Shown: positions 34,823 to 42,482 of the stretch, one piece after another
Position numbering within the stretch: position 1 is the stretch's first letter
How the letters are laid out: each line of letters opens with the position of its first letter
Source: Bacillota bacterium
Lineage (GTDB): Bacteria; Bacillota; Clostridia; Christensenellales; SZUA-584
Direction: 5' to 3'
Length of the DNA: 64,000 bases
NCBI GenBank assembly: GCA_023428025.1
Contig: JAEYZN010000034.1
Location: 41,176 to 105,175, forward strand
Notes under the pieces: model-generated
What the model was told of the DNA's origin: nothing
The model's database searches: none
What the model saw: only the letters and a program-made list of their open reading frames with translations
Made by a program: the position numbers and the translations under genes

Positions 34823-34925
34823 AGCAGGGAGGTACGCAAAGCGCCGGAGGGAGGGATATGACGTACCCAGGGTTCCCCTTCGTCCGGGGGAGCCGAAATA
34901 TATCCGTCTGCCTGCCCTCACCAAT

Positions 34926-35834
34926 CTATCCGCTGTCCGCAAAGAAATTGACCGCCAGATGGTCGTAGTTTTCCGTGGGGCGCTCGTATGCGGGGCGCTT
35001 GTCGGGCTGAACGCGCGCGTCGTGCTCCCAACCGCGCAGCGTTGCTTTCCAGTCCCTCATGGGCGACGAGCCCACCATCCACCCCTTGGACTCGTAGAAG
35101 TCCACGAAGCGCCGGGCGTCCACGCGGTTGCCACGCTCCCTGCAGTACGCTTCCACGTCGTTCACGGACGGCTTGACGAAAGGTTGGGATGGTGATAACC
35201 GGGTGTGTGTATCCGGCGCGAAAGCGCCCGCAAGCGCAGCGCCGAGCAGCGCGAACCCGCTGTCTGCGTCGCGCGCGGGCGTTGTTTGATCTGATATACT
35301 CTCCTTTCCTCTTCTCTCAATCTCTTTTTCTTTTTTGTTTACTTTACTTTGTGCGTTTTGGACGCCGCAAACGTCCATCAGGGCGGAAGCTTCCGCCTCA
35401 AGCGCCGTTTCTTCCGCCGGAAACGCTGTTTCTTCCGCCTTTATTTCATCACCCAGCAAACAGAGCGCACCATCTATCTGCGCGCTGCTGCGTTTGCGTG
35501 TGGCGTCCATGTAGTTACGCTGGATGCGGCGCGAGGTCAGCACGCCGTGCGCGCCGAACAGCGCCGCATCGAAGAAGTCCACCTCCACACAGCTTTTCAA
35601 CACGCCGCGCACATACGCCTCGTCCAGCCCCAGCTCGTCCGCGATGTCGAAATACAGGTCGTCGCCCGCCTCCGCGAAATAGCCGTTCTCGCCGTAAACG
35701 CAGCACAGCACGCGCAGCACCACCGCCATCGCGCCCGCGCCGTGGGCATGCCGCACGCGCCGCAGCTTCCTGTCCGAGAATATGTCCACGTCCATCGAGA
35801 AATACGTTATGCCTCGTTTGCCGCTTCGTGCCAT
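34926..35834 (-). CDS. phage-type replication protein (DUF4373/Lin1244-like)
   Basis: A 302-residue protein. The N-terminus (ITYFSMDVDIFSDRKLRRVRHAHGAGAMAVVLRVLCCVYGENGYF) is the Lin1244/DUF4373 replisome-organiser domain with a winged-helix look. An acidic Glu/Ala-rich linker and a basic stretch follow, and the C-terminus (YCRERGNRVDARRFVDFYESKGWMVG..MRDWKATLRGWEHD) resembles DnaD-like tails. Prophage replication initiators have this order. It overlaps the start of the upstream regulator-like gene by 28 nt. Confidence 0.85.
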   Translation of the reverse strand: MARSGKRGITYFSMDVDIFSDRKLRRVRHAHGAGAMAVVLRVLCCVYGENGYFAEAGDDLYFDIADELGLDEAYVRGVLKSCVEVDFFDAALFGAHGVLTSRRIQRNYMDATRKRSSAQIDGALCLLGDEIKAEETAFPAEETALEAEASALMDVCGVQNAQSKVNKKEKEIERRGKESISDQTTPARDADSGFALLGAALAGAFAPDTHTRLSPSQPFVKPSVNDVEAYCRERGNRVDARRFVDFYESKGWMVGSSPMRDWKATLRGWEHDARVQPDKRPAYERPTENYDHLAVNFFADSG

Positions 35835-36325
35835 GTCTTGTCCTCACCCTGCCCATGTTCCGCGTCTGCCGCCTCGCCGCTGTCCAGCACATCGCCGATC
35901 TTCTTCAGCGCCGCCAGCTTGATGCGCCAGCTGGTGGCGGGAGAGCAAAAAAGCCGCTGCGATGTCGCCTGCACCGACTTGTTCTCGAAGTACCGCAGCC
36001 GCACATACTGCGCTTCCTGACAGGACAGCGCCGCAGCGGCCACCACCCTCTCGATACGCGCCAGCGTGCGCCGCTCCTCCCCCAGCCGCTGTTCGATGGA
36101 CTTCACCTCCGCCGCCAGCTGGTCCACCATCAGCACCGCCGCGCGCTCCACCGAGCTTGTCCCGCCGTAGCCCTTGCCGCCGGGGCGCATCAGCACGCCC
36201 GCGGTGGCCACGCCCGACGCGCGGTCCTCATACGCCTGCCGCGCCAGCGTCAGCTCGTTCATCAGCCGCCCGACGCTGCGCCTCGCGTGCCAGTGGTCGC
36301 GCAGAAACATTTCCACGTCCGTCAT
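35807..36325 (-). CDS. sigma-like phage regulator (RinA/ArpU-type)
   Basis: A 172-residue protein with a coiled N-terminal half and a C-terminal helix-turn-helix: AQYVRLRYFENKSVQATSQRLFCSPATSWRIKLAALKKIGD has the spacing of sigma-70 region 4, as in RinA/ArpU/DUF1492-type late-gene activators of Firmicutes phages. The gene overlaps the downstream replication protein. The name is by analogy. Confidence 0.75.
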   Translation of the reverse strand: MTDVEMFLRDHWHARRSVGRLMNELTLARQAYEDRASGVATAGVLMRPGGKGYGGTSSVERAAVLMVDQLAAEVKSIEQRLGEERRTLARIERVVAAAALSCQEAQYVRLRYFENKSVQATSQRLFCSPATSWRIKLAALKKIGDVLDSGEAADAEHGQGEDKTWHEAANEA

Positions 36326-36611
36326 CCGTCTGTCCTCCTCCCCGGCCCGTTCCGCCGCTCCCGGACCGCGCCGTCATTGTCGTGCATCCCACCTGTTGTT
36401 CCTTTGGTTTCTCTATCTCCAGTGCCATAATCCGTAGGGGCGGGTCTCCGCACCCGCCCGCTATCCATCTGTCCACGCGTAGCCTTTGCCCTCAATTCTC
36501 CAACATCTGTCTTCGGGACGGGGTGGAATCCGTCCCCTACAACCGTGCACCAACAGTATCGCAATCCGTAGGGCCGGGTCTTCACGCCCGCCCTGCCTCC
36601 ATCAGATGATT

Positions 36612-36642
36612 CACCCCAAAAGCTATGCTTTTCGGGGACCCC
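36612..36642. repeat. REP-like palindrome, copy 6
   Basis: CACCCCAAAAGCTATGC followed by TTTTCGGGGACCCC; flanks shared with copy 5 for about 90 nt. Confidence 0.75.
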
Positions 36643-36696
36643 AGCCGGGAGGTGGCGCAAAACGCCGGACGGAGGGACATGACCACATCAACGTAT

Positions 36697-36780
36697 CACT
36701 CCCTCACCTGCCATTGGCGGGGGCTCTCTCATACCCAAAGGGGCAGACCCTCCGGGGGAGCCAGCCGTTACCGTCTGCTC
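36697..36780. repeat. 84-bp direct repeat, unit 1
   Basis: Starts CACTCCCTCACCTGCC and ends CCGTCTGCTC. About 88% identical to 36869-36951. A shorter relative ending GTCCGGGGGAGCC is at 34887-34900. Confidence 0.75.
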
Positions 36781-36868
36781 GCCACTGCCCCTGTCTGTGC
36801 GGTTGCCTTCCTCAGATGAGGGAGGTGACCCGCAGGGCCGGAGGGAGGGATATAATACTCAACGTTTT

Positions 36869-36951
36869 CACTCCCCCACCCACCGTTGGCGGGAGCCCAC
36901 TCATACCCAAGGGGCAGACCCTCCGGGGGAGCCAGCCGCTACCGTCTGCTC
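36869..36951. repeat. 84-bp direct repeat, unit 2
   Basis: Second unit, starting CACTCCCCCACCCACC and ending CCGTCTGCTC; 88 nt separate the two units. Confidence 0.75.
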
Positions 36952-37014
36952 TCCGTCATGCCCCTTTGCCTTTTCGAAATAGCTTCCTGCAAACCGCGGA
37001 TATGCCGCCTTATC

Positions 37015-37218
37015 CTACAGCCGCCCCGCATGCGCCGGACGGCGGCGGGCCGTCTGCATGAACAGCGCCCATGCGTACCGCCGCACGCACGCGTCGCAGA
37101 CATTGATATCATCGTGCACGAAGTGGTCCTCGCCGTCGCGGATGGGCCGCCCGCAGTAGCCGCAGCGCATCACCACGGGCGGCTCAATCGCCTCGCCGGA
37201 AAATCGGTCGTCACGCAT
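37015..37218 (-). CDS. small zinc-finger protein, phage-associated
   Basis: A 67-residue protein with C-x2-C (RCGYCGRPI), a His pair (DHFVHDD) and C-x2-C (VCDACVRR), i.e. one structural zinc site. It starts after GGGAGG and overlaps the upstream gene's stop region by 8 nt. Similar mini zinc-ribbon proteins sit beside early genes of prophages. Function unknown. Confidence 0.75.
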   Translation of the reverse strand: MRDDRFSGEAIEPPVVMRCGYCGRPIRDGEDHFVHDDINVCDACVRRYAWALFMQTARRRPAHAGRL

Positions 37219-37417
37219 GGCTCTGCCTCCCTTCCTCGATCATCGCGTCGATCGCCCGGTCCATCCGGCTCAGCTGGGCCAGCGCCAGGTCGGCCAGCAC
37301 CGCCGACGCCACCGCCGTGTCCCGGTCCGGCTGGGTGCGCAGCGACCGCGCCAGCAGCTCCATCGTCTGCGCCAGCGCGAAAAACCGGCGGCTCTCCGTC
37401 ACATAGTCGTTCTTCAT
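37211..37417 (-). CDS. small helical protein, phage-associated
   Basis: A 68-residue protein starting at 37417 (GGAGGGGAAGGGC upstream). Its ATG overlaps the stop of the XRE gene (ATGA). All-helical, no Cys, with FALAQTMELLARSLRTQP. No family recognised. The tight coupling on both sides (4 and 8 nt overlap) puts it in the operon of the XRE regulator. Confidence 0.7.
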   Translation of the reverse strand: MKNDYVTESRRFFALAQTMELLARSLRTQPDRDTAVASAVLADLALAQLSRMDRAIDAMIEEGRQSHA

Positions 37418-37635
37418 GCCCTTCCCCTCCCTTGCGTCTGCGCGTAAAACAAGCTGTACATATCCTGTTCGCCGATGCCCAGTACCCGCGCAATGCGCCC
37501 GGCCACCTTGGGCGACGGGCAGCGCACACCGCCCTCGATGTCTGAGTAATACCCCTGGGATATCTGCGCCGCCCGCGACACCTGCATCTGCGTCAGGTTG
37601 GCGCTCTCCCGCAGCCGGGCCAATGCCACCCTCAT
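37414..37635 (-). CDS. XRE-family transcriptional regulator
   Basis: The start at 37635 is preceded by AGGAGG 9 nt away; the TTG-started longer frame just includes that site. A 73-residue HTH protein: LRESANLTQMQVSRAAQISQGYYSDIEGGVRCPSPKVAGRIARVLG is a complete lambda-repressor-type helix-turn-helix. It heads an operon leading to the prophage replication genes and is divergent from a second XRE gene, the usual switch geometry of temperate phages. A LexA-like box (37682-37693) lies 47 nt upstream. Confidence 0.88.
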   Translation of the reverse strand: MRVALARLRESANLTQMQVSRAAQISQGYYSDIEGGVRCPSPKVAGRIARVLGIGEQDMYSLFYAQTQGRGRA

Positions 37636-37681
37636 GCCATTCCACCTCCTGATCAATCGCTTGTGGCTATATCATACACCA

Positions 37682-37693
37682 GAACATACGTTC
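37682..37693. promoter_or_regulatory. LexA-like SOS box or phage operator, site 1
   Basis: GAACATACGTTC, a perfect GAAC-N4-GTTC dyad that fits the core of the Firmicutes LexA consensus (CGAACRNRYGTTYC). It lies upstream of the leftward XRE gene. Confidence 0.6.
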
Positions 37694-37765
37694 TAATCTT
37701 TCAACTTTTCGGATTTTTCCAAATCTATCGCAACCCGCGATAAAGGGCCTTGACATCCATTAATC

Positions 37766-37777
37766 GAACTTGTGTTC
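37766..37777. promoter_or_regulatory. LexA-like SOS box or phage operator, site 2
   Basis: GAACTTGTGTTC, the same GAAC-N4-GTTC dyad, preceded by C. It lies 10 nt after a TTGACA at 37750-37755. The two sites are 84 bp apart, centre to centre, in the divergent XRE intergenic region (37636-38015), which holds no other gene. Confidence 0.55.
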
Positions 37778-37935
37778 TTATTTTATTCTACTCCTGTCCG
37801 ATTTTCAGGACTATTACAGCACAATATGGGTTTTTGTGGATGGGAAACACGCCCTTGTCTTGCTCTCTCTTTAAGAAGGAGTTTACAGGACTTCTCTCAC
37901 CCGCCCGGCAGCGCTAAAATAGCTTTGGGTTATGC

Positions 37936-37964
37936 TTTACAAATTTATAGCAATAAGCTATAAT
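37936..37964 (+). promoter_or_regulatory. promoter of the rightward XRE gene
   Basis: TTTACA at 37936-37941, 17-nt spacer, TATAAT at 37959-37964, 50 nt before the start codon. Confidence 0.7.
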
Positions 37965-38015
37965 TATGATATGACATCCACGAGACGTCAAATAAACCCC
38001 AAAGGAGAAACGCTC

Positions 38016-38390
38016 ATGGAAGACGATCTCGCCAAAAGACTGCGTTCAATGCGCGGCATGCTGGACCTTACACAGTCGGCGCTGGCCGAGCGTGTCGGCA
38101 TCACTCAGGCCTACCTCGCCGAACTGGAGAAGGGCGTCAAGCGCCCGTCCATAGATGTGCTGGAGAAGCTCTGCGGCTCGCTCAACTGCTCCGCCGACTA
38201 CCTGCTGGGCCTGTCTGAAAGCCGCAGCCACCAGCCGATACATGAAGAGAGCCTGCCGTCCGGGCTGGCCCGGCGGGGCATTTCCCCCGATCTGCTGCGC
38301 GTCATGGCGGAGCGCAATATCTCTGGCCGCGAGCTGGCGCTGGCGCTGGATTTTGTGAAAACGATGCAGGACGAGAACGCGAAGAAATAA
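38016..38390 (+). CDS. XRE-family repressor
   Basis: A 124-residue protein starting at 38016 after AAAGGAG. The N-terminal HTH (LRSMRGMLDLTQSALAERVGITQAYLAELEKGVKRPSIDVLEKLCGSLNCSADYLLG) is a standard lambda-like DNA-binding domain; the rest is a short helical tail. It is divergent from 37414-37635 and is probably the lysogeny-type repressor of the prophage remnant. There is no peptidase domain, so it is not itself a self-cleaving LexA-type repressor. Confidence 0.9.
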   Translation: MEDDLAKRLRSMRGMLDLTQSALAERVGITQAYLAELEKGVKRPSIDVLEKLCGSLNCSADYLLGLSESRSHQPIHEESLPSGLARRGISPDLLRVMAERNISGRELALALDFVKTMQDENAKK

Positions 38391-38418
38391 GCTTTCCGGA
38401 TCATTCCGGGGTTGAACA

Positions 38419-38447
38419 GGGGGAGCTTATCGGCTCCCTTGTTTTTG
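38419..38447 (+). terminator. intrinsic terminator after the XRE repressor
   Basis: GGGAGC at 38421-38426 and GCTCCC at 38433-38438, then TTGTTTTTG. Confidence 0.8.
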
Positions 38448-38535
38448 TATTGAATTGATTTTCGTTGAAACTCCGTCTATTAAAGCATCCGGAGGAGCCA
38501 AAGGATCGGTGCCGATACCATGAGGCGGCAGCATG

Positions 38536-39033
38536 TCAAACGTCCGGCTTTCCTTGCCGCGCCTCCCCCGCCTCCATGAACGCCGCGAACTTTTCCCGCA
38601 CGTCCGGGTGTTCAGTGAGAAAGCGGCTCAGCGTGTCCATGCGCTCCAGCGTGCCCGTGCTTAAGCTGTGCTCAATCAGCTCCGTCTCCACCAGCAGGTT
38701 CTCCGTGATGCCGATGTCGGACAGGAACCGCTCCACCGTACGGTGCCGCATCAGCAGATACGCGCCCAGCTCCGCCCCCGCCGCGGTGAGCGCCACGATG
38801 CCGTACTTCTTATAATCGATGAGGCCGAGCGCGCCCAGACGCTGCAGCATCTTGGTGGCGGACGACGCCTTCACGTTCAGCCGCTCCGCCAGCTCGTTGA
38901 CGCGCAAATAGCCGTCACCCCCTGCGTGACGGTAGACCATCTCCAGATAGTCCTCCATCGCCGGCGTCAGCAGCCGGCTGTGGCTGTGCAGCAGCTCGTA
39001 GCCGCGCACCGTGTGAAATCCGTTTTCCACCAT
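38536..39033 (-). CDS. DtxR/MntR-family metal-dependent regulator
   Basis: A 165-residue protein: the winged helix (LTPAMEDYLEMVYRHAGGDGYLRVNELAERLNVKASSATKMLQRLGALGLIDYKKYG) is followed by the dimerisation/metal domain (ELGAYLLMRHRTVERFLSDIGITENLLVETELIEHSLS) with His/Glu metal ligands. Members repress iron or manganese uptake genes when metal is plentiful. It is divergent from feoA, which makes feoAB the likely target. The start follows GAGGAAC. Confidence 0.93.
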   Translation of the reverse strand: MVENGFHTVRGYELLHSHSRLLTPAMEDYLEMVYRHAGGDGYLRVNELAERLNVKASSATKMLQRLGALGLIDYKKYGIVALTAAGAELGAYLLMRHRTVERFLSDIGITENLLVETELIEHSLSTGTLERMDTLSRFLTEHPDVREKFAAFMEAGEARQGKPDV

Positions 39034-39281
39034 TTGTTCCTCGCCAAGCCACAGATCCGCTCAAGGGCTCTGCCCTTAAGAATCCCGCTGGAGGCTAACC
39101 TCCAGACCTCCTCGTTTCGTCGGACGAGAATTCCCCTATGCGCTGCCTCAACACCTAATAACGCATACACATCATTTCATTTATATTCCTCACACTCCGA
39201 CATTATTTGAATATAGTGTAGGGAAAAACTTTTTCCCGCGTCTAAAACGGGAAAGCCAAAAAAGAAATGGAGAGGACGACA

Positions 39282-39518
39282 ATGTCTGAATATATACCCT
39301 TGAGCACGCTGCCGCTGGGGAGCAGGGCGCAAGTCAAGCGGCTCACCTGCCGCGGCTCGGTCCGGCGGCGCATGCTGGACCTGGGACTGATACTGGATAC
39401 CGTGGTGGAGGCGCTGCTGAAAAGCCCCGGCGGAGACCCGGTGGCCTACTCCATCCGCGGCGCGGTGATCGCGCTGCGCAGCGAGGAAGCGGCGCACATA
39501 CTGGTGCAGGCCTGTTGA
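39282..39518 (+). CDS. feoA: FeoA, ferrous iron transport accessory protein
   Basis: A 78-residue SH3-like FeoA: LSTLPLGSRAQVKRLTCRGSVRRRMLDLGLILDTVVEALLKSPGGDPVAYSIRGAVIALRSEEA matches the family from end to end. The start at 39282 (GGAGAGG upstream) is preferred over 39267. It lies 16 nt before feoB and is presumably required for FeoB function; both follow a divergent DtxR-type regulator. Confidence 0.95.
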   Translation: MSEYIPLSTLPLGSRAQVKRLTCRGSVRRRMLDLGLILDTVVEALLKSPGGDPVAYSIRGAVIALRSEEAAHILVQAC

Positions 39519-39534
39519 TCATAAGGAGGAAAAA

Positions 39535-41034
39535 ATGGGGCTGACGACTCAATCCACCGGTTTTCGCGCGGTGGAGGATGCGCTGAAGATAGACCGCACA
39601 CCAGGCGATATCGTGGCCGCACTGGCGGGCAACCCGAACGTGGGTAAAAGCACGGTATTCAACGGCCTGACGGGCCTGAAGCAACACACCGGCAACTGGC
39701 CGGGCAAAACGGTAACCAACGCGCAGGGCCGCTGCCGGGGCCGCAACAAAGACATGATCATGGTGGACCTGCCGGGCACATATTCGCTGATGGCGGACTC
39801 CGCCGAGGAAGAGGCCGCGCGGGATTTTATCTGCTTCGGCAACCCGGACTGCACGGTGGTGGTGGCGGACGCGACATGTCTGGAACGCAACCTCAACCTG
39901 GTGCTGCAGACGCTGGAGATCACGGGCCGCGTGGTGGTCTGTGTGAACCTGATGGATGAGGCGCGGCGCAAGAAAATCCACGTGGATCTGGCGGGGCTCT
40001 CAAAGCAGCTGGGCGTGCCGGTGGTGGGCGCCAGCGCGCGCAGCGGAGCGGGTCTCCCGCAGCTGCTGGATGCTGTGCGCGGCGTGGCGAAGTCTGAAAG
40101 CGCTCCCGCGCCCGTCGTGATCGACTATGGCGGCGACGTGGAACGGGCGCTCGCCCTGCTCACGCCCGCGGTGGCCGCGCGCCTTGAGGGGCGGCTTTGC
40201 AGCCGCTGGGCCGCGCTCAAGCTGCTGGACGGCGACGCGACGCTTCTGCGCGCCGTTCAGGAATACCTGGGCTTCGACCTGCTGGCGGATTCCGGGGTGG
40301 CGCAAGCGCTGGAACGTGCGCAGGCGGCGTTGGCCGACGCGGGCATCGGGGACGACACGCTGCGCGACATCGTGGTGTCCGGCATCGTGCGCCGGGCGGA
40401 GGCGGTCTGCCGGGCGGCGGTGCGCATCGAGAACGCGGGCTATACCCGCACCGACCGCCGTATCGACAAGGTCTTAACGTCCCGCGTGTTCGGCCTGCCG
40501 GTGATGCTGGCGCTGCTGGGCGTGGTGTTCTGGCTGACGATCACCGGCGCGAACGTCCCGTCGCAGCTGCTGTCCGACGGCTTCTTCTGGCTGGAAGGCC
40601 ACCTGACGGCGCTGTTCCACCTGCTTGGCGCGCCCGAATGGCTGCACGGCCTGCTGGTGCTGGGCATGTTCCGCACGCTGGGCTGGGTGGTGTCCGTGAT
40701 GCTGCCGCCCATGGCGATATTCTTCCCGCTGTTCACGCTGCTGGAGGACTTGGGTTACCTCCCCCGCGTGGCGTTCAATCTCGACAAATACTTCAAGCGG
40801 GCGTGCGCGTGCGGCAAACAGGCGCTGACGATGTGTATGGGCTTCGGCTGCAACGCGGCGGGCGTGGTGGGCTGCCGCATCATCGAATCCCCGCGGGAGC
40901 GGCTGATCGCGACGATCACCAACAACTTCGTGCCGTGCAACGGGCGCTTAGCGCAACCACACAAAGGGCAACAAAAAAGTTGTTCGAACCGAATGCGACC
41001 ACCGAAATCAGCCAAGACAATTTTCGGGAGATGA
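39535..41034 (+). pseudogene. feoB: FeoB, ferrous iron transporter, truncated in the membrane domain
   Basis: The gene starts normally (AAGGAGG upstream): G-protein domain with G1 GNPNVGKST (residues 32-40), G3 DLPG (79-82) and G4 NLMD (138-141), a helical spacer, then the first Gate region (LPPMAIFFPLFTLLEDLGYLPR, CMGFGCNAAGVVGCRII). Homology ends at about residue 471 (NNFVPCNGR), where FeoB normally continues with FPTLI and about 200 more residues. After 40948 the frame reads 28 unrelated residues and stops. The second half of the pore is missing, so iron transport is improbable. The break coincides with the start of AT-richer DNA. Confidence 0.92.
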
Positions 41035-41123
41035 TCTGGGGTCTCCCGGCCAACGAGATGGTCGGTATCAGCGGACCCTGGGACGACTTGACATCGCCGA
41101 TACGAAATGATAAATTAGAATGA
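40949..41123 (+). pseudogene. 3' fragment of an unrecognised gene fused to the feoB break
   Basis: Immediately after the feoB break, another frame is open to a TAA-type end at 41123 and reads LFEPNATTEISQDNFREMIWGLPANEMVGISGPWDDL..., which looks like genuine protein. Its 5' part is missing, so it is the tail of a gene whose start lay elsewhere before rearrangement. I cannot name it. Confidence 0.45.
41088..41116 (+). promoter_or_regulatory. promoter of the TetR gene
   Basis: TTGACA at 41088-41093, 17-nt spacer, TAAATT at 41111-41116. The operator starts inside the -10 box. Confidence 0.7.
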
Positions 41124-41146
41124 ATATTTATATTATTCATTCTAAT
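41114..41146. promoter_or_regulatory. TetR operator, site 1
   Basis: Perfect inverted repeat: ATTAGAATGAATA at 41114-41126 and TATTCATTCTAAT at 41134-41146. The core GAATGAA-N11-TTCATTC is found again, with the same spacing, at 41766-41790. Confidence 0.8.
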
Positions 41147-41164
41147 GAAAAGGAGGCAGAGTTT

Positions 41165-41725
41165 GTGGACAAAAAAACAGCCATTTATGAAGCCGGCAGA
41201 GAACTGTTCCTCCTGAGCGGCTTTAAGGATGTCAGTGTTTCCGACATAACAAAACGGGCGGGGGCTGGAATCGGAACTTTTTATAATTATTTTCCATCCA
41301 AAGATGAGCTTTTTTTTGATATCTATTTCAAAGAAAATGAAACGGCAAAAAAAACGATTGTGGGATCGCTTGACCTAAATGACGATCCTATCGTGTTGGC
41401 TACGAAATTTCTAACGTTAAGCGCGGAAGCCATGAGCAAAAACCGAATCCTGCAGGAATGGTATAACAAAGATATTTTTGGTGACTTGGAAACACGGTAT
41501 CGTGATAAGTACGATTGTTTCTTGTTTGATTTTTTCATGGATTTGCTCGAAAAATGGAAGCACGAAAACAGAATCAGACATGATATTGAAGATGAAATGC
41601 TTTTCGCGCTGATAAATTCCGTCACATACCTTGATACACATAAGAAAGACATAGGGATTCAATACTTTCCTAAGGTGATTCATTTGCTTGTGGAGTTTAT
41701 TTTAAAAGGCTTAATAAACGACTGA
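41165..41725 (+). CDS. TetR-family transcriptional repressor
   Basis: A 186-residue protein starting with GTG at 41165, 8 nt after AAAGGAGG (an ATG at 41120 lies inside the operator and is not used). The HTH is FKDVSVSDITKRAGAGIGTFYNYFPSKDELF, the canonical TetR motif; the C-terminal ligand domain is helical and unassigned. Two perfect operators (own promoter and the downstream operon) imply autoregulation and control of the envelope operon at 41832-44954. AT-rich compared with feoAB. Confidence 0.93.
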   Translation: MDKKTAIYEAGRELFLLSGFKDVSVSDITKRAGAGIGTFYNYFPSKDELFFDIYFKENETAKKTIVGSLDLNDDPIVLATKFLTLSAEAMSKNRILQEWYNKDIFGDLETRYRDKYDCFLFDFFMDLLEKWKHENRIRHDIEDEMLFALINSVTYLDTHKKDIGIQYFPKVIHLLVEFILKGLIND

Positions 41726-41763
41726 AAGTGAAGTGAAGCTGCTAGGAAAGTTTTTGCTCACTT

Positions 41764-41792
41764 TGGAATGAACAAATAAAATATTCATTCCA
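41764..41792. promoter_or_regulatory. TetR operator, site 2, before the envelope operon
   Basis: TGGAATGAA at 41764-41772 and TTCATTCCA at 41784-41792, the same GAATGAA-N11-TTCATTC geometry as site 1. It overlaps a possible -10 TAAAAT at 41777-41782. Confidence 0.75.
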
Positions 41793-41831
41793 TAAGATGG
41801 TAGGAAGATATTAAGAAGGAGGTGGCATCAA

Positions 41832-42482
41832 GTGAACAGAGCTGTGTCTATTAATATACTGACATTATCACGGGTTCCGCTCACCCTTGTATTCTGCGCT
41901 GTTGTGCTGCTTGGCGCCAGCCCGTTTTTACCCTGTGCCGCATTATTTATATTGATAGCGGTGACGGATTATCTGGATGGAAAGCTGGCGCGGAAGTTTG
42001 GTGTCCAGACCGACATCGGCGCAATACTGGATGTATCAGCCGATTTTTTCTTCATAATTGCCGCCTGTTCCTCGCTGGCTCTCCGCGGCCTGTTTCCATA
42101 CTGGATGCTGGGAGTCATTCTGTTTAAGTTTCTGGAATTTTGGATTACCTCCGCTATCTTTACCAGTAGAAAAGTTACGTCTGTATTCCTGTTCGATCCT
42201 TTGGGGCGACTCGTAGCGGTATTGTTTTATCTGCTGCCTGTATTGACGTTATTACTGCTTCCCCTCCACTTGCCTACTGGTGCACTTCAAACTGCTCTTA
42301 TGCTGGTCTGCGCGGGGATAACGGGTTTGGCCGCCATATCTTCAGCTTTGCGGATCACATCGCTCGCAAAAGGAAAACAATTACAATTCACAAAAGCACT
42401 ACTCCTTGCCGATGAATCAAATATTCACCAGGCAGGGGAATGCTCGGAGCATGTAAACCATGAAGGAGAAAATCAAGAATGA
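41832..42482 (+). CDS. CDP-alcohol phosphatidyltransferase
   Basis: A 216-residue membrane enzyme starting with GTG after AAGGAGG. DYLDGKLARKF..GAILDVSAD holds the full family signature D-x2-DG-x2-AR-x8-G-x3-D-x3-D near residues 47-72. It transfers a phosphatidyl group from CDP-diacylglycerol to an alcohol (glycerol-phosphate, inositol or similar) at the cytoplasmic membrane. It is the first gene of a TetR-controlled operon and overlaps the next gene by 4 nt. Confidence 0.93.
   Translation: MNRAVSINILTLSRVPLTLVFCAVVLLGASPFLPCAALFILIAVTDYLDGKLARKFGVQTDIGAILDVSADFFFIIAACSSLALRGLFPYWMLGVILFKFLEFWITSAIFTSRKVTSVFLFDPLGRLVAVLFYLLPVLTLLLLPLHLPTGALQTALMLVCAGITGLAAISSALRITSLAKGKQLQFTKALLLADESNIHQAGECSEHVNHEGENQE

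Larger units (their letters stand above)
36326..37014. repeat. repeat-filled intergenic region
   Basis: No gene is supported in 689 bp. It contains GGGGCGGGT..CCCGCCC palindromes (36433-36465, with relatives at 34725-34760 and 36571-36595), the REP-like copy at 36612-36642, and a pair of 84-bp direct repeats (36697-36780 and 36869-36951), whose units carry TACCCAA-GGGGCAGACCCTCCGGGGGAGCC. Confidence 0.7.

Noticed and set aside
36697..36951. Possible CRISPR array
   Set aside because: Only two long imperfect units, 84 bp each, no short regular spacers and no cas genes.
37772..37963. 63-codon frame in the XRE intergenic region
   Set aside because: No ribosome site; overlaps the promoter and operators.
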